Of a DNA stretch of 64,000 bases, positions 30,754-39,595 are shown piece after piece. Each line of letters begins with the position of its first letter. The stretch's first letter is position 1. The translations under genes were made by a program, and so were the position numbers. The notes beneath the pieces were generated by a model. That model was not told the DNA's origin. It did not search any database and saw only the letters and a list, made by a program, of their open reading frames with translations. Origin of the DNA: Paracoccaceae bacterium (GTDB lineage Bacteria > Pseudomonadota > Alphaproteobacteria > Rhodobacterales > Rhodobacteraceae); NCBI GenBank assembly GCA_028875855.1, contig JAGWVA010000001.1, forward strand, positions 62,001 to 126,000, given 5' to 3'.

Positions 30754-30916
30754 GTCTGTTTCTCCCCTGACGCGCCTCGACCTCGTCCAGTTCGCGGCGC
30801 ACGCGGCGGCCCTTGACCAGCGTGAAGACGATCAGGGCTGCGATCAGCACGAGGCAGGCGGCATAGGCCGACAGCACCGTGACCTCGTATTTGCCCAACT
30901 GGATGTCAGCCCACAT
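30743..30916 (-). CDS. ccmD: haem exporter protein CcmD
   Basis: This 57-residue protein is short and easily missed. It has a cytoplasmic/periplasmic charged start MWADIQLGKYEVTVLSAYA, one membrane helix (about 15-35) and a charged tail VRRELDEVEARQGR. This is the CcmD pattern. CcmD helps release holo-CcmE from the CcmABC complex. Its ATG shares a base with the ccmC stop (TGATG) and it overlaps ccmG at its end, so all three are translationally coupled. No ccmE, ccmF or ccmH is in the window. Confidence 0.9.
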   Translation of the reverse strand: MWADIQLGKYEVTVLSAYAACLVLIAALIVFTLVKGRRVRRELDEVEARQGRNRRET

Positions 30917-31644
30917 CACGCCATCCTTTCGCGCGCCAGCAGCGCCTTGAGGCGGCGGGCGCGGATCTCGGTCCGGGTGCGCAGAAGCACCATCACCACG
31001 AAGAAGCACAAGAAGCCGCCGATCGAGATCATCAGCGGATACCAGTAGGCATCCGCCACGTGCTGCTTCTGCGCGATGGTCAGCGAGGGCCCCTGGTGCA
31101 GGCCCTGATTCCAGAAGTTCACCGCATAGCGCGACAGGATCGCGAAGACCGACCCCACGAGGCACAGGACCGAGGTCAGGTCGGCTGCCGTGTCGGGGTC
31201 GTCGATCGCCTCCCACAGCGCCATGTAGCCGAGGTAGAACAGGAACAGGATCAGGAACGACGTGAGCCGCGGGTCCCAGGCCCACCAGGTGCCCCACATC
31301 GGCTCTCCCCAGATCGCGCCGGTGATGAGCGCGGCCAGCGTCATCGTGGCCCCCACGGGCGCCGCCGCCTTCGCCGCCAGCGCCGAGACATGGTGGCGCC
31401 GGATCAGCCAGATGAGCGAGGCGACCAGCATCATCAGCCAGGCGTTGATGCCCAGCATCGCGGTCGGCACATGCAGGAAGATGATCTTGACGGTCGATCC
31501 CTGCTTCATCTCGGGCGGGGTGAAGAAAAAGCCCCACATCAGCCCCGTCACCATCAGGACCGCGGTCACCGGCACGAGGACGCGCAGGATCCCCCCCGAG
31601 GTTTTCATGAAGAGGACAGGATTGGCGTATTTCCAGATCGACAT
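30916..31644 (-). CDS. ccmC: haem exporter/handling protein CcmC
   Basis: CcmC is a six-helix membrane protein that attaches haem to CcmE. The 242-residue sequence has the tryptophan-rich motif WGTWWAWD at 117-124, and the flanking His residues of the haem site appear near FLHVPTAM (His58) and in the GLHQGPSLTIAQKQ region. It follows ccmB by 69 bases and overlaps ccmD at TGATG. The order ccmA-B-C-D-G matches other alphaproteobacteria. Confidence 0.95.
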   Translation of the reverse strand: MSIWKYANPVLFMKTSGGILRVLVPVTAVLMVTGLMWGFFFTPPEMKQGSTVKIIFLHVPTAMLGINAWLMMLVASLIWLIRRHHVSALAAKAAAPVGATMTLAALITGAIWGEPMWGTWWAWDPRLTSFLILFLFYLGYMALWEAIDDPDTAADLTSVLCLVGSVFAILSRYAVNFWNQGLHQGPSLTIAQKQHVADAYWYPLMISIGGFLCFFVVMVLLRTRTEIRARRLKALLARERMA

Positions 31645-31713
31645 ACCGATTCCTTAGGGCGTCTGCGGCGGTTTCTCAACTCAATAGACCATGAGGCAGA
31701 ACCGTCGCTTGAT

Positions 31714-32370
31714 CTAGCGCAGGTTGATCCGAAGTGCCCCGGCGGAGGCAAAAGGCAGGAGAGCGGCGGCGCCCGCCGTGATCCCGGCCATCAGCAGCAG
31801 CGGCGTCTCCACCGCCTGCCCGACCGCGCCGCGCTTGACCACCTCGGCGCCGAAGATCAGCGTGGGGACGTAGAGCGGCAGCACGAGCAGCGACAGAAGC
31901 AGGCCGCCGCGCTTCAGCCCGACGGTCAGCGCCGCGCCGAAGGTGCCGATCACCGACAGCGCGGGCGTGCCAAGCGCGAGGCTGAGGACCAGCCAGCCGT
32001 AGCCCGCGGCGGGCAGGTTCATCAGCAGACCCAGCACCGGCGAGGCCAGCACCAGCGGCAAGCCCGTGGTCAGCCAATGCGCCAGCGCCTTCATCGTCAC
32101 CACGCCCTCGAGCGGGATCGGCGCGGTCGCCAGAAGGTCGAGCGATCCGTCCTCGTAATCCAGCGCGAAGATCCGGTCGAGCGACAGCAGGCAGGCCAGA
32201 AGCGCCGCGACCCAAAGGATGCCCGGCGCGATCCGCGACAGCAGTGCGCCCTCGGGGCCGACGCCAAGGGGGACGAGCACGATCACGATCAGGAAGAAGG
32301 CAAGGCCAAGGCCGAAGCCGCCCCCGGCACGCAGCGCCAGTTTCAGGTCACGGGCCAGAAGCGCGATCAC
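31714..32370 (-). CDS. ccmB: haem exporter permease CcmB
   Basis: CcmB is the permease half of the CcmAB ABC transporter that drives release of holo-CcmE. The 218-residue protein has six hydrophobic segments and the family runs [20 protein letters not shown] at the start and [20 protein letters not shown] near 69-88. Its start overlaps the ccmA stop by four bases. The C-terminus ends in a short RINLR tail. No anomaly is seen. Confidence 0.93.
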   Translation of the reverse strand: MIALLARDLKLALRAGGGFGLGLAFFLIVIVLVPLGVGPEGALLSRIAPGILWVAALLACLLSLDRIFALDYEDGSLDLLATAPIPLEGVVTMKALAHWLTTGLPLVLASPVLGLLMNLPAAGYGWLVLSLALGTPALSVIGTFGAALTVGLKRGGLLLSLLVLPLYVPTLIFGAEVVKRGAVGQAVETPLLLMAGITAGAAALLPFASAGALRINLR

Positions 32371-32996
32371 AGGAAGGCCTCGTCAAAAGCGCCCTGAAGC
32401 CCGCCCTGCCCCGGCGCGCGAGCCTTGAAGGGGCCAAGGTCCAGCACTTCGGCCTCGGGCAGGCCAAGGTCGATGTGGGTCGCGATGAGCGCCGAGCCGC
32501 CCTGCGCGAGGTGGCGCCGGATCACGCCCGCAAAAAGCGCAACCGAATCCACATCGAGCGAGACGGTGGGTTCGTCCAGCATCCAGACCGGGCGGCCCGC
32601 GACCAGCAGGCGCGCAAGCCCCAGCCGCCGCTTCTGCCCGGCCGACAGATTCTGCGCGTGACGGTCGGCCAGTTGGGTCAGGTTCATCGTCTCCAGCGCC
32701 GCGCCGATCTCGCCCGTGCCGAAGACGCGCGCCCAGAAGGTCAGGTTCTCGGTCACCGTCAGCGTGGCCTTCAGCCCGTCGGAATGGCTGGCATAGGCGA
32801 TCGCCTCGGGCGGCAGAGACATCTGGCCCGCCAGCGGCGGCTGCAACCCGGCCAGCGTGCGCAGAAGCGTGGTCTTGCCGATGCCGTTCGGGCCGCGCAG
32901 CACAAGGGCGCGACCGGGCGACAGGGTGAAGCTCACCCCCTCGAGCACGGGAAGGCCGCCCCGGGCGACGGCAAGATCGGTGACTGTCAGGTCCAT
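32367..32996 (-). CDS. ccmA: haem exporter ATP-binding protein CcmA
   Basis: The 209-residue ATPase has Walker [10 protein letters not shown] at 35-43, ABC signature LSAGQ at 117-121, and Walker B VWMLDEP at 137-143. It powers the CcmB permease in releasing haem-loaded CcmE. It is the first gene of the ccm operon here. The upstream 33000-33125 spacer holds two near-palindromes and would contain the promoter. Coupling with ccmB is by a four-base overlap. Confidence 0.94.
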   Translation of the reverse strand: MDLTVTDLAVARGGLPVLEGVSFTLSPGRALVLRGPNGIGKTTLLRTLAGLQPPLAGQMSLPPEAIAYASHSDGLKATLTVTENLTFWARVFGTGEIGAALETMNLTQLADRHAQNLSAGQKRRLGLARLLVAGRPVWMLDEPTVSLDVDSVALFAGVIRRHLAQGGSALIATHIDLGLPEAEVLDLGPFKARAPGQGGLQGAFDEAFL

Positions 32997-33063
32997 GTTC
33001 CTGCCCTAGCCTAAAGGCGCGCCTGCCGGAAGACGGCTTGGGCAGGCGCCCACCGCCGCGCGC

Positions 33064-33115
33064 CGATCTTTCGACGAAAAGTCGGGGGTATTGCGGATCT
33101 TTCGGCGAAAAATCC
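33064..33115. repeat. two tandem near-palindromes upstream of ccmA
   Basis: CGATCTTTCG-A-CGAAAAGTCG (33064-33084) and GGATCTTTCG-G-CGAAAAATCC (33095-33115) share the core ATCTTTCGnCGAAAA. The second is the better palindrome with one mismatch per arm. They are separated by ten bases (31 bp centre to centre, about three helical turns) in the spacer between ccmA and the Mth938-like gene on the minus strand. No T run follows, so they look like paired operator sites rather than a terminator. Confidence 0.55.
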
Positions 33116-33125
33116 GGGCCACCCG

Positions 33126-33479
33126 TCAGATCGGCAGAAGCGCCGCGGCAATCCGCCGCCCCTCGGACAGCAGCACGTTGTAGGTCCGGCAGGCGGCAGG
33201 CGTCCCCATCGGCTCGACCCCCAGCCCCGCGTCCTCCAGCGCCTTGCGCAGCGCGGCAGGCGGATGGGCGATCTGCGGCCCCGTGCCGAGGATGATGACG
33301 TCCACCTCTCCGGCAAGGGCAAGCAGGGCGGCCGTGTCCTCCAGCCCCTCCCAGCGGCTGATGCCGCCCGCGGTGACAAGGGCCGCGCCGCGGTGGACTT
33401 TGCCGTCGATCCGGAAGAACCCCGGCCCGTAGCCGTCGATCGGACGGGCCGAGGGGAAGCTTATCTCGTGCAGGTGCAT
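33126..33479 (-). CDS. Mth938/NDUFAF3-like domain protein
   Basis: The 117-residue protein matches the DUF498 (Mth938-like) domain, of which mitochondrial NDUFAF3 is a complex I assembly factor. Hallmarks are GYGPGFFRIDGKVHRGAALV, VDVIILGTGPQIAHPP, and a final TPAACRTYNVLLSEGRRIAAALLPI. In alphaproteobacteria it sits beside secF, and here its start shares a base with the secF stop at 33479. A role in respiratory complex or membrane protein assembly is inferred from family and position. It has no signal peptide. Confidence 0.87.
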   Translation of the reverse strand: MHLHEISFPSARPIDGYGPGFFRIDGKVHRGAALVTAGGISRWEGLEDTAALLALAGEVDVIILGTGPQIAHPPAALRKALEDAGLGVEPMGTPAACRTYNVLLSEGRRIAAALLPI

Positions 33480-34462
33480 CAGCCCTTCGCCTTTGCCTTG
33501 CCTCCGAACTGGGTGCCGGCGGTAGAGTCGTCCTTGCGGCCCCAGTCGCGTTTGACGCCCAGCATCAGCACGATGTTCTTGGCGACGTAGATCGAGGAAT
33601 AGGTCCCCGTGATGACACCCCAGGTGATCGCGAAGACGAAGCCGCGGATCACGTCGCCGCCAAGGATCAGAAGGGCGATGAGCGGGATCAGGGTCGAACC
33701 CGAGGTCATCAGCGTCCGGCTCAGCGTCTCGTTGGCCGAGAGGTTGAGCACGTCGCGCAGCGGCATCTTCTTGTATTTGATCAGGTTCTCACGCGCCCGG
33801 TCGAACACCACCACGGTATCGTTGAGCGAATAGCCGACGATGGTCAGCAGCGCCGCGATGATCGAGAGGTCGAACTTGATCTGAAGCGCCACGAAGATGC
33901 CCACGGTCAGCGCCACGTCATGGATCGTCGCCACCGCCGCGCCAAGCGCGAACTGCCATTCGAAGCGCAGCCAGATATAGGCCATGACCGCGAAGATGGC
34001 ACCCGTGATGGCCAGCACGGCCTTCTTCATCAACTCGCCCGAAACCTTGGGCCCGACCGAGTTGACCGAGGTGAACTTGATCGACGGATCGACAGCCTTC
34101 AGCGCGGCCTCGATCGACTTCAGTTCGCCCTGCGGGATGCTTTCGTGGCCCTTGACCGCCGAGACGCGGATCGAGGCCACGTTCTGGGTCGCCGAAAAGC
34201 CCGGATCGAAGACCTGGTTGATGACCACGTCGCCCAGCTTCAGCGGCGCCAGCGCCTTGCGATAGGCGCCGACATCCACCGGCTGCACGGCTTCCGTCCG
34301 GATCGTGGTGCCGCCGAGGAAGTCGATCCCGAAGTTCAGGCCCCAGATGAAGGGCGCGATGATCGAGATCACCACCAGCAGCATCGAGCCGCCGAAGGTC
34401 ACCCGCGCGATGGCGAAGAAGTCGATGTTGGTATGGTCGGGGACCAGTCGAAGATGACGCAT
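33479..34462 (-). CDS. secF: protein translocase subunit SecF
   Basis: SecF with SecD uses the proton gradient to help complete Sec export on the periplasmic side. The 327-residue protein has six membrane segments, the N-terminal GLNFGIDFLGGTTI (D1-type region), the central YIWLRFEWQFALGA, and the conserved VGYSLNDTVVVFDR and ETLSRTLMTSGSTLIPLIAL motifs. It follows secD with one base between their stop and start and ends adjoining the Mth938-like gene. The C-terminal Lys/Gly-rich tail is ordinary. Confidence 0.96.
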   Translation of the reverse strand: MRHLRLVPDHTNIDFFAIARVTFGGSMLLVVISIIAPFIWGLNFGIDFLGGTTIRTEAVQPVDVGAYRKALAPLKLGDVVINQVFDPGFSATQNVASIRVSAVKGHESIPQGELKSIEAALKAVDPSIKFTSVNSVGPKVSGELMKKAVLAITGAIFAVMAYIWLRFEWQFALGAAVATIHDVALTVGIFVALQIKFDLSIIAALLTIVGYSLNDTVVVFDRARENLIKYKKMPLRDVLNLSANETLSRTLMTSGSTLIPLIALLILGGDVIRGFVFAITWGVITGTYSSIYVAKNIVLMLGVKRDWGRKDDSTAGTQFGGKAKAKG

Positions 34463-34463
34463 C

Positions 34464-36122
34464 TTACACCTCGATCGTCTTGGGGCGGCGGCGCTCGAAC
34501 CACATGACGATCATCAGGCGCGACAGCCAGACCGTCGTGAAGACCGAGGTGATGATGCCAAGCGCCAGCGTCACGGCGAAGCCGCGCACCGGGCCCGAGC
34601 CCACGAAATACAGGATCAGCGCCGAGATCATCGTGGTGATGTTGGCGTCGATGATGGCCGAAAGCGCGCGGTCATAGCCAAGCTCGATGGCGCGTGCGGG
34701 GCCCTTGGCATGGCGCAATTCCTCGCGGATGCGCTCATAGACCAGCACGTTGCCATCGACCGCGGTGCCGACCGTCAGCACGATCCCCGCGATGCCGGGC
34801 AGCGTGAGCGTGCCGCCGATCATCGACAGCGCGCCGAACATCATCGCCATGTTCAACAAGAGGCCGAAGTTGGCGATCCAGCCGAACCAGCCATAGACCA
34901 GCACCATGAAGACGCCGACCGCGATGGAGCCGACGATGGCCGCGATCTTGCCCGCGCGGATCGAGTCCGACCCAAGCTGCGGGCCGATGGTCCGTTCCTC
35001 GAGGAAGGTCATCTTGGCGGGCAGCGCGCCCGCGCGCAGCAGCACGGCAAGGTTGGTCGAGCTTTGCACCGTGAAGTTGCCGGTGATGATCCCCGATCCG
35101 CCGCCGATATGCGACTGGATCACCGGGGCCGAGATCACCTGATTGTCCAGCACGATCGCGAAGGGCTGGCCGATGTGGCTTGCGGTGTAGTCGCCGAACT
35201 TGCGCGCGCCCGTCGTGTCGAAGCGGAAGTTCACCGCCGGCTGGCCGTTCTGGTCGAACGACGGCTGCGCATCGACGAGGTCCTGCCCGGTCACGACCGG
35301 GTTTTCGTTCACGATGTAATAGATGCCCTTGCGATCCTGGCTGGGCAGAAGCTCGTTGCCCGCCCCCGGGATCGCATGGGCGTCCGAGGTCGTGCTGATG
35401 ACCTGATTGAAGGTGAGCTGCGCGGTCGTGCCGATCAGCTGCTTCAACTCGTCAGCCGACCCGATGCCGGGCACCTCGATCAGGATGCGGTCGCTGCCTT
35501 CCTGTTCGATCGTGGGTTCGCGCGTGCCGGCGGCGTCGATCCGGCGGCGCACGATTTCCAGCGACTGCTGCATCGTGCGGTTGTCGGTCGCGGCCTTCTC
35601 GGCCGGCGACAACTGGATCGTCAGCATATTGCCGGTGGCGGCCACCTGAATGTCGTTCTGGCCCACGCCCGTCAGCGAGACCACGGGCCGCGCGAGCTTG
35701 CGCACCGTCGAAAGCGCCGTCGCCATCCCCGCGGGGTTGGAGATCTGCACCTTCAGCACCGAGGGATCAGAGGGTTCGCGCCGCACGCTGCCCACCGTCG
35801 CGCGTTCCTGCGCGAGCGCGTCGCGCACTTCCGGCCACAGGCCGTTCATGCGGTCCTTGTAAACGTCGCCCAGATGCACCTCGGCCAGAAGATGCGCCCC
35901 GCCCCGGAGGTCAAGCCCGAGGTTGACGAGGTTCGAGGGCATCCACGACGGCCATTTGGCGACATCGGCCTGCAATTGCGGGGTAGAGCCCGACCGCGCG
36001 ATCTTCTGCAGCGCGATGTTGTGGGATTCCACCTGCGCATAGAACAGGTTCGGCATCGCCATGATCACCCCGAGCAGGCAAAGCCCGAGGATGATCACAC
36101 GTTTCCAGAGGGATATCTGCAT
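34464..36122 (-). CDS. secD: protein translocase subunit SecD
   Basis: The 552-residue protein has one N-terminal helix, a large periplasmic P1 region and five more membrane helices near the end. Motif LGLDLRGGAHLL near residues 67-78 (Leu-Asp-Leu-Arg-Gly-Gly) is diagnostic. The C-terminal half shows GLTLP-like GTLTLPGIAGIVLTVGTAVDGNVLVYERIREE, quoted here only in part (TVGTAVDGNVLVYERIREE), and the run PVRGFAVTLALGIITSVFT. It lies 16 bases after yajC and one base before secF, a single operon. Confidence 0.96.
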   Translation of the reverse strand: MQISLWKRVIILGLCLLGVIMAMPNLFYAQVESHNIALQKIARSGSTPQLQADVAKWPSWMPSNLVNLGLDLRGGAHLLAEVHLGDVYKDRMNGLWPEVRDALAQERATVGSVRREPSDPSVLKVQISNPAGMATALSTVRKLARPVVSLTGVGQNDIQVAATGNMLTIQLSPAEKAATDNRTMQQSLEIVRRRIDAAGTREPTIEQEGSDRILIEVPGIGSADELKQLIGTTAQLTFNQVISTTSDAHAIPGAGNELLPSQDRKGIYYIVNENPVVTGQDLVDAQPSFDQNGQPAVNFRFDTTGARKFGDYTASHIGQPFAIVLDNQVISAPVIQSHIGGGSGIITGNFTVQSSTNLAVLLRAGALPAKMTFLEERTIGPQLGSDSIRAGKIAAIVGSIAVGVFMVLVYGWFGWIANFGLLLNMAMMFGALSMIGGTLTLPGIAGIVLTVGTAVDGNVLVYERIREELRHAKGPARAIELGYDRALSAIIDANITTMISALILYFVGSGPVRGFAVTLALGIITSVFTTVWLSRLMIVMWFERRRPKTIEV

Positions 36123-36138
36123 CTGCGCTGTTCCGGCT

Positions 36139-36465
36139 TCAGGCGGCGGGTTCGGTCTTGGACAGGACCTGGCTGATGGTGGATTTCACGACCCGGACCT
36201 TCACGCCATCGGCGATCTCGACCTCGACCTCGCCGTCTTCCTTCACCTTCGACACCTTGCCGACGATGCCGCCCGCCGTCACGATCTGGTCACCGCGGCG
36301 CAGGGCGTCGATCATCGCCTTGTGATCCTTCAGCTTCTTCTGCTGCGGGCGGATCATGATGAAATACATGATGCCGAAGATCAGGATCAGCGGAACGAAG
36401 CTCGAGAACGTGCTGATCGTGGCGCTGCCACCGGCGGCCTGAGCGAAGGCGGGGGTTACGAACAT
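36139..36465 (-). CDS. yajC: preprotein translocase subunit YajC
   Basis: YajC is a small inner-membrane partner of SecDF. The 108-residue protein has a single membrane helix (VPLILIFGIMYFIMIRPQQK, about 25-44). The conserved QQKKLKDHKAMIDALRRGDQIVTAGGIVGKV follows, quoted in part as MIDALRRGDQIVTAGG. ATG 36465 has AGAGGAG in front and gives the usual MFVTPAFAQA start. It is the first gene of yajC-secD-secF. The frame is open further upstream, without support. Confidence 0.95.
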   Translation of the reverse strand: MFVTPAFAQAAGGSATISTFSSFVPLILIFGIMYFIMIRPQQKKLKDHKAMIDALRRGDQIVTAGGIVGKVSKVKEDGEVEVEIADGVKVRVVKSTISQVLSKTEPAA

Positions 36466-36618
36466 GCGGGCTCCTCTTGATCTGGGCAGGGCCTGGGGCC
36501 CACAAAGACGGACAGGGCACCGGACCCGGCCCCCGAAACTGCGGCGCACCCTATCCAAGCCCCCCTGTGAGCGCAAGCGGCGGCACGGTCATTTCGGCGT
36601 CAGAAGGCCCGCCCCGGC

Positions 36619-36834
36619 CTAGCGCAGCAAGAGGCCCGCAACCACGGCGAGAACGCCCAGCACAGCGACGGCCAGCGCGGCAAGGTTCAGGATGACCGCG
36701 CGCTTGAGGCGGGCGTTCCGTTCCGCCTCGTCCAGCCCGCCGCCGCGCGCCTTCATGCCTTGCACGCCGCTGGCCAGAAGGCCCAGCACACCTATCATGG
36801 CGACCCCCGCGCCGCCCCAGATCAGAACGCCCAT
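36619..36834 (-). CDS. small two-helix membrane protein
   Basis: This 71-residue protein has two hydrophobic helices, GVLIWGGAGVAMIGVLGLLA and AVILNLAALAVAVLGVLAVVAGLL, joined by a charged loop (GMKARGGGLDEAERNARLKR). It is a helical hairpin with both ends most likely outside the cytoplasm or both inside. ATG 36834 is chosen because GGGAGAGGG lies just upstream; longer frames begin at 36849 and 36888. Function is unknown. It is on the same strand as yajC, 154 bases before it, and the window gives no clue to a shared role. Confidence 0.65.
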   Translation of the reverse strand: MGVLIWGGAGVAMIGVLGLLASGVQGMKARGGGLDEAERNARLKRAVILNLAALAVAVLGVLAVVAGLLLR

Positions 36835-36954
36835 GACCCTCTCCCGCATCGTTGCGGCCCGTTTAGCGCGCGCGCCCCGCGCCGGCAACCGGAACGGCCT
36901 TGATCCGCCCCCCGCCGCCCGCTAGGGATCGCATCCAGTCAGCAGGAGAGGCCC

Positions 36955-37215
36955 ATGAGCGACCCGATCACCGACGCCCAGACCAATGTCGCCGCCGAGG
37001 AACTGCGGCAGTTCATCGAGCGCTATGAACATCTGGAAGCCGAGAAGAAGGACATCACCGAACAGCAGAAAGAGGTGATGGCCGAGGCCAAGGGGCGCGG
37101 CTACGACACCAAGGTGATGCGCAAGGTGATCGCCATGCGCAAGCGCGACAAGGACGATCTGGCCGAGGAAGAGGCGATCCTCGAGCTTTACAAATCCGCG
37201 CTCGGGATGGCCTGA
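36955..37215 (+). CDS. gapR: GapR (DUF2312) nucleoid-associated protein
   Basis: The 86-residue protein is GapR of alphaproteobacteria, a protein that binds overtwisted AT-rich DNA ahead of replication and transcription and stimulates gyrase and topoisomerase IV. The N-terminal coiled coil ELRQFIERYEHLEAEKKDIT and the DNA-binding run GRGYDTKVMRKVIAMRKRDK are typical. AGGAGAGG precedes ATG 36955. The next gene converges, six bases away. No role partner is nearby. Family known; essentiality is inferred from other species. Confidence 0.93.
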   Translation: MSDPITDAQTNVAAEELRQFIERYEHLEAEKKDITEQQKEVMAEAKGRGYDTKVMRKVIAMRKRDKDDLAEEEAILELYKSALGMA

Positions 37216-37221
37216 GGCCGC

Positions 37222-38097
37222 TTACGGCTCGATCAGGGTGACACCCGGCATCTCGGCGATCTCGTTGAGATCCGAGTCGTAATTCGCGCTCAGCTGCTCG
37301 ACCAGCGCCTCGTCCCAGCCGGGCAGGTCGATCTCCATCTCCACCTGGTCGGGCAGCGCGTATTTGTCGAGGAAGGCCATGATCGCGCGGTGGCGGTGGT
37401 GGCTTTCGAACTCCGGATGATCGGCAAGGTATGCGGACAGCCGGTCCATCCCCTCCTTGGCGAGGATCGAGGCCAGCACGTCGTCCTGCCCCTTGAGCCG
37501 CAGGTCCGCCGGCGCGCCGGACACCGCATGCATGACCTCGGGCCAGATCAGCGGCGTATCTTCGTCGCACCAGATCGTCATGGGCAGATCGGGCAGCGCG
37601 GCGCGGATGCGGCCGACCATGCTGGCCCAGCTCAGCTCGTGGATGTTCACGCCCGACAGGAAGTCGTCGAAGCTGTCGCCCTTGGTGCTTTGAAAGAGCG
37701 CCGGAAGAAAGGTGGCAAGGTTGCGGATCGCAAAGGCGATCTCGGCCTCGTGCGAGGGCAGCAGGTTGACCAGCGCCATCACCTTTTCCGGCGCCATGGC
37801 GTAAAGCGCCCCCTGCGACAGCACGCGCGGGCGCACGCAGAGGAAGGATTCGTTCAGAAAGACGATGCGCTCGGCCTCGTCGGCAACCATCACCGAGTCG
37901 AGCACCGTTTCCTCGGTTTCCTGCGACGACGGCGCGCCGTGCATCGCGTTCACCACGTTCTTCAGCATCGGCTTGTAAACGTCGGGATCGGGGATCACGA
38001 TGCCATGCTTGGCCAGAAGACCGGTGTTCCGGCGCAGGTTGCGTTCCAGCCGGCGTTCGTCGGTGCAATGCAGACCGAGATGGTAAATGATCTTCAT
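37222..38097 (-). CDS. hypothetical protein, possible sulfotransferase-like fold
   Basis: I do not recognise a named family. The 291-residue protein starts MKIIYHLGLHCTDERRLERNL, which has the look of a sulfotransferase or glycan-related enzyme start (xxHxGxHxTxTxxLQxxL), although the P-loop Lys/Thr pattern is not intact. Later parts, LPMTIWCDEDTPLIWPEVMH and HHRHRAIMAFLDKYALPDQVE, show no common catalytic signature. It has no signal peptide or membrane helix. Similar unnamed proteins are found in Rhodobacteraceae. It converges with gapR and is followed upstream by tRNA-Thr. ATG 38097 is a better start than the longer frame. Confidence 0.7.
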   Translation of the reverse strand: MKIIYHLGLHCTDERRLERNLRRNTGLLAKHGIVIPDPDVYKPMLKNVVNAMHGAPSSQETEETVLDSVMVADEAERIVFLNESFLCVRPRVLSQGALYAMAPEKVMALVNLLPSHEAEIAFAIRNLATFLPALFQSTKGDSFDDFLSGVNIHELSWASMVGRIRAALPDLPMTIWCDEDTPLIWPEVMHAVSGAPADLRLKGQDDVLASILAKEGMDRLSAYLADHPEFESHHRHRAIMAFLDKYALPDQVEMEIDLPGWDEALVEQLSANYDSDLNEIAEMPGVTLIEP

Positions 38098-38230
38098 GCC
38101 CTGCCTCTGCCCGGACGGCGCTGTGTCAATCGCCACGCGTGCCCGGACCGACTCGGCCCGTGGTCGCGTTTCTTCCGTTTTGCCTCTTGACCTTGGCGCC
38201 GTTTCGACCGATCCCCGGCAGAAATGAGGC

Positions 38231-38306
<76 letters not shown>

Positions 38307-38331
38307 GTCTCTCCGACAGATCCGATGGCCG

Positions 38332-38523
38332 TCAGTGGGCCGCCTGATAAGGCTTGCTTTTGGCGAACAGGACGTCCTGCCACCAGTCGCGCAGCGCCAG
38401 TTCGGTCGTGCATCCGGGTTCCCGCGCGACGCGGTCCAGCGCGAGAAGAAGCATCGCTGCCTCGGCTTCGGAAAGGCCAAGACAATGCACCATTTCCACA
38501 AAGTCTTCGGTGAATTCTACCAT
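38332..38523 (-). CDS. hypothetical helical protein (63 aa)
   Basis: The 63-residue reading starts MVEFTEDFVEMVHCLGLSEA and is helix-rich with a balanced amino acid mix (WWQDVLFAKSKPYQ at the end). It is not recognised. Codon use is ordinary for this genome, which supports it as coding. No clear ribosome site precedes the ATG at 38523; a longer frame runs up to 38598. It lies just past tRNA-Thr, on the other strand. The 38524-38731 spacer upstream shows no gene. Confidence is limited by length and missing homologs. Confidence 0.45.
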   Translation of the reverse strand: MVEFTEDFVEMVHCLGLSEAEAAMLLLALDRVAREPGCTTELALRDWWQDVLFAKSKPYQAAH

Positions 38524-38731
38524 TGGTCCAATCGACAGGTTTCCGAAAAAGGGTCGCTTCGGCAATACCGTCGGGCGACTATCCCGACACATGCACAACT
38601 ATGACGTGTAACGCCGCAATGGTAAATGACTTAACGGTGATTAAGGTCCGCCGCAAATGTGGCATTTCTTGGCAAAACTCAAGGCAAGCCTGCGTCCCGG
38701 CGGGATCATGCCGACCAAGGGGACGCGTCGG

Positions 38732-39478
38732 TCAGGCCTTGGTGCCCGGCCCGCGGCGGAACAGCCGGCGCAGATCGTGACTGAGCGCCTCGCGCGTCAG
38801 GGCGGCGCGGGCGGCGGCGATGTCCATCCGGTGATAGAGCCACCACGTCACATAGGCGCTGAGAAAGCTGCCGAAGACGATGTCGGACAGAAAGTGCCGC
38901 CCCGCCATCACCCGCAGGGCCGAGCCGAAGGCCGCGAACGCCGTCAGCGCAAGCGCGGCCACGATCCGGCCCCGGCGTTGCAGAAGCGGCCAGAGAAAGA
39001 TGCCGATCAGAAGCGCCGTCACCGCATTCGCCGCCCCCTCGCCCGAGACGAAGGAACAGCCCCAGTGACACTGGTTCGCGGGCTCGAAGAAGGGGGTGAA
39101 CTGATGGGGCCCGCCAAACAGCGTCGTATCGGCCGGGCGCGCCCGGCCCCAGATCGGCTTGAAGACGAAATTCACAAGCACCCCGGGCCCAAGCGCCATG
39201 GCCGCGAAGGCAAATCCCCAGAGCCGCGCGGGCACTTTCCGGTCGCGCCCGATGGCCAGCCACAGCAGCATGAGCGCCAGCCCCAGCAGGCCCAGCGTGT
39301 CGCCAAAGACCCAGTAGGCCGTGCGCAGGTCCATCACCCAAGGCGCCCGCGACAGCCAGAACCCCTGCCCCGGCCGGTAGAAAAGGCCCGACACTGCGGG
39401 ATCGAGCCCCGGGAACAGCAGAAAGACAGCGATCGCAAGAAGCAGCGCGAGGGTCAGGAACTGGGGCGGACGGCGCAT
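38732..39478 (-). CDS. PAP2-type phosphatase, lipid A phosphatase-like
   Basis: The 248-residue protein has six membrane helices and the three PAP2 motifs. KPIWGRARP is motif 1 (KxxxxxxRP), CSFVSGEGA is motif 2 in the place of PSGH, and RVMAGRHFLSD is motif 3 with the catalytic His. The SGEG form of motif 2 resembles membrane lipid phosphatases of the LpxE/LpxF group that remove phosphates from lipid A. The substrate is inferred only. It lies downstream of the liv operon terminator (39526-39561) on the same strand, so it is a separate transcript. Confidence 0.87.
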   Translation of the reverse strand: MRRPPQFLTLALLLAIAVFLLFPGLDPAVSGLFYRPGQGFWLSRAPWVMDLRTAYWVFGDTLGLLGLALMLLWLAIGRDRKVPARLWGFAFAAMALGPGVLVNFVFKPIWGRARPADTTLFGGPHQFTPFFEPANQCHWGCSFVSGEGAANAVTALLIGIFLWPLLQRRGRIVAALALTAFAAFGSALRVMAGRHFLSDIVFGSFLSAYVTWWLYHRMDIAAARAALTREALSHDLRRLFRRGPGTKA

Positions 39479-39525
39479 CGGGATCTCCGGCAGGTCGCCT
39501 CGTGATAACGACAGGCGACCGGAAT

Positions 39526-39561
39526 GACAAACGCCGGGACCGCAAGGTCCCGGCGTTTGTC
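39526..39561. terminator. strong 16-bp hairpin after livF
   Basis: GACAAACGCCGGGACC at 39526-39541 pairs perfectly with GGTCCCGGCGTTTGTC around a GCAA tetraloop. It ends the liv operon and lies 48 bases before the start of the phosphatase gene on the same strand. The T run is short (CGTTTGTC), so it may also stabilise the 3' end of the transcript. Confidence 0.75.
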
Positions 39562-39595
39562 ACGAGCGGTTCCCCAGACCGCGTCGCGAGGGCAG

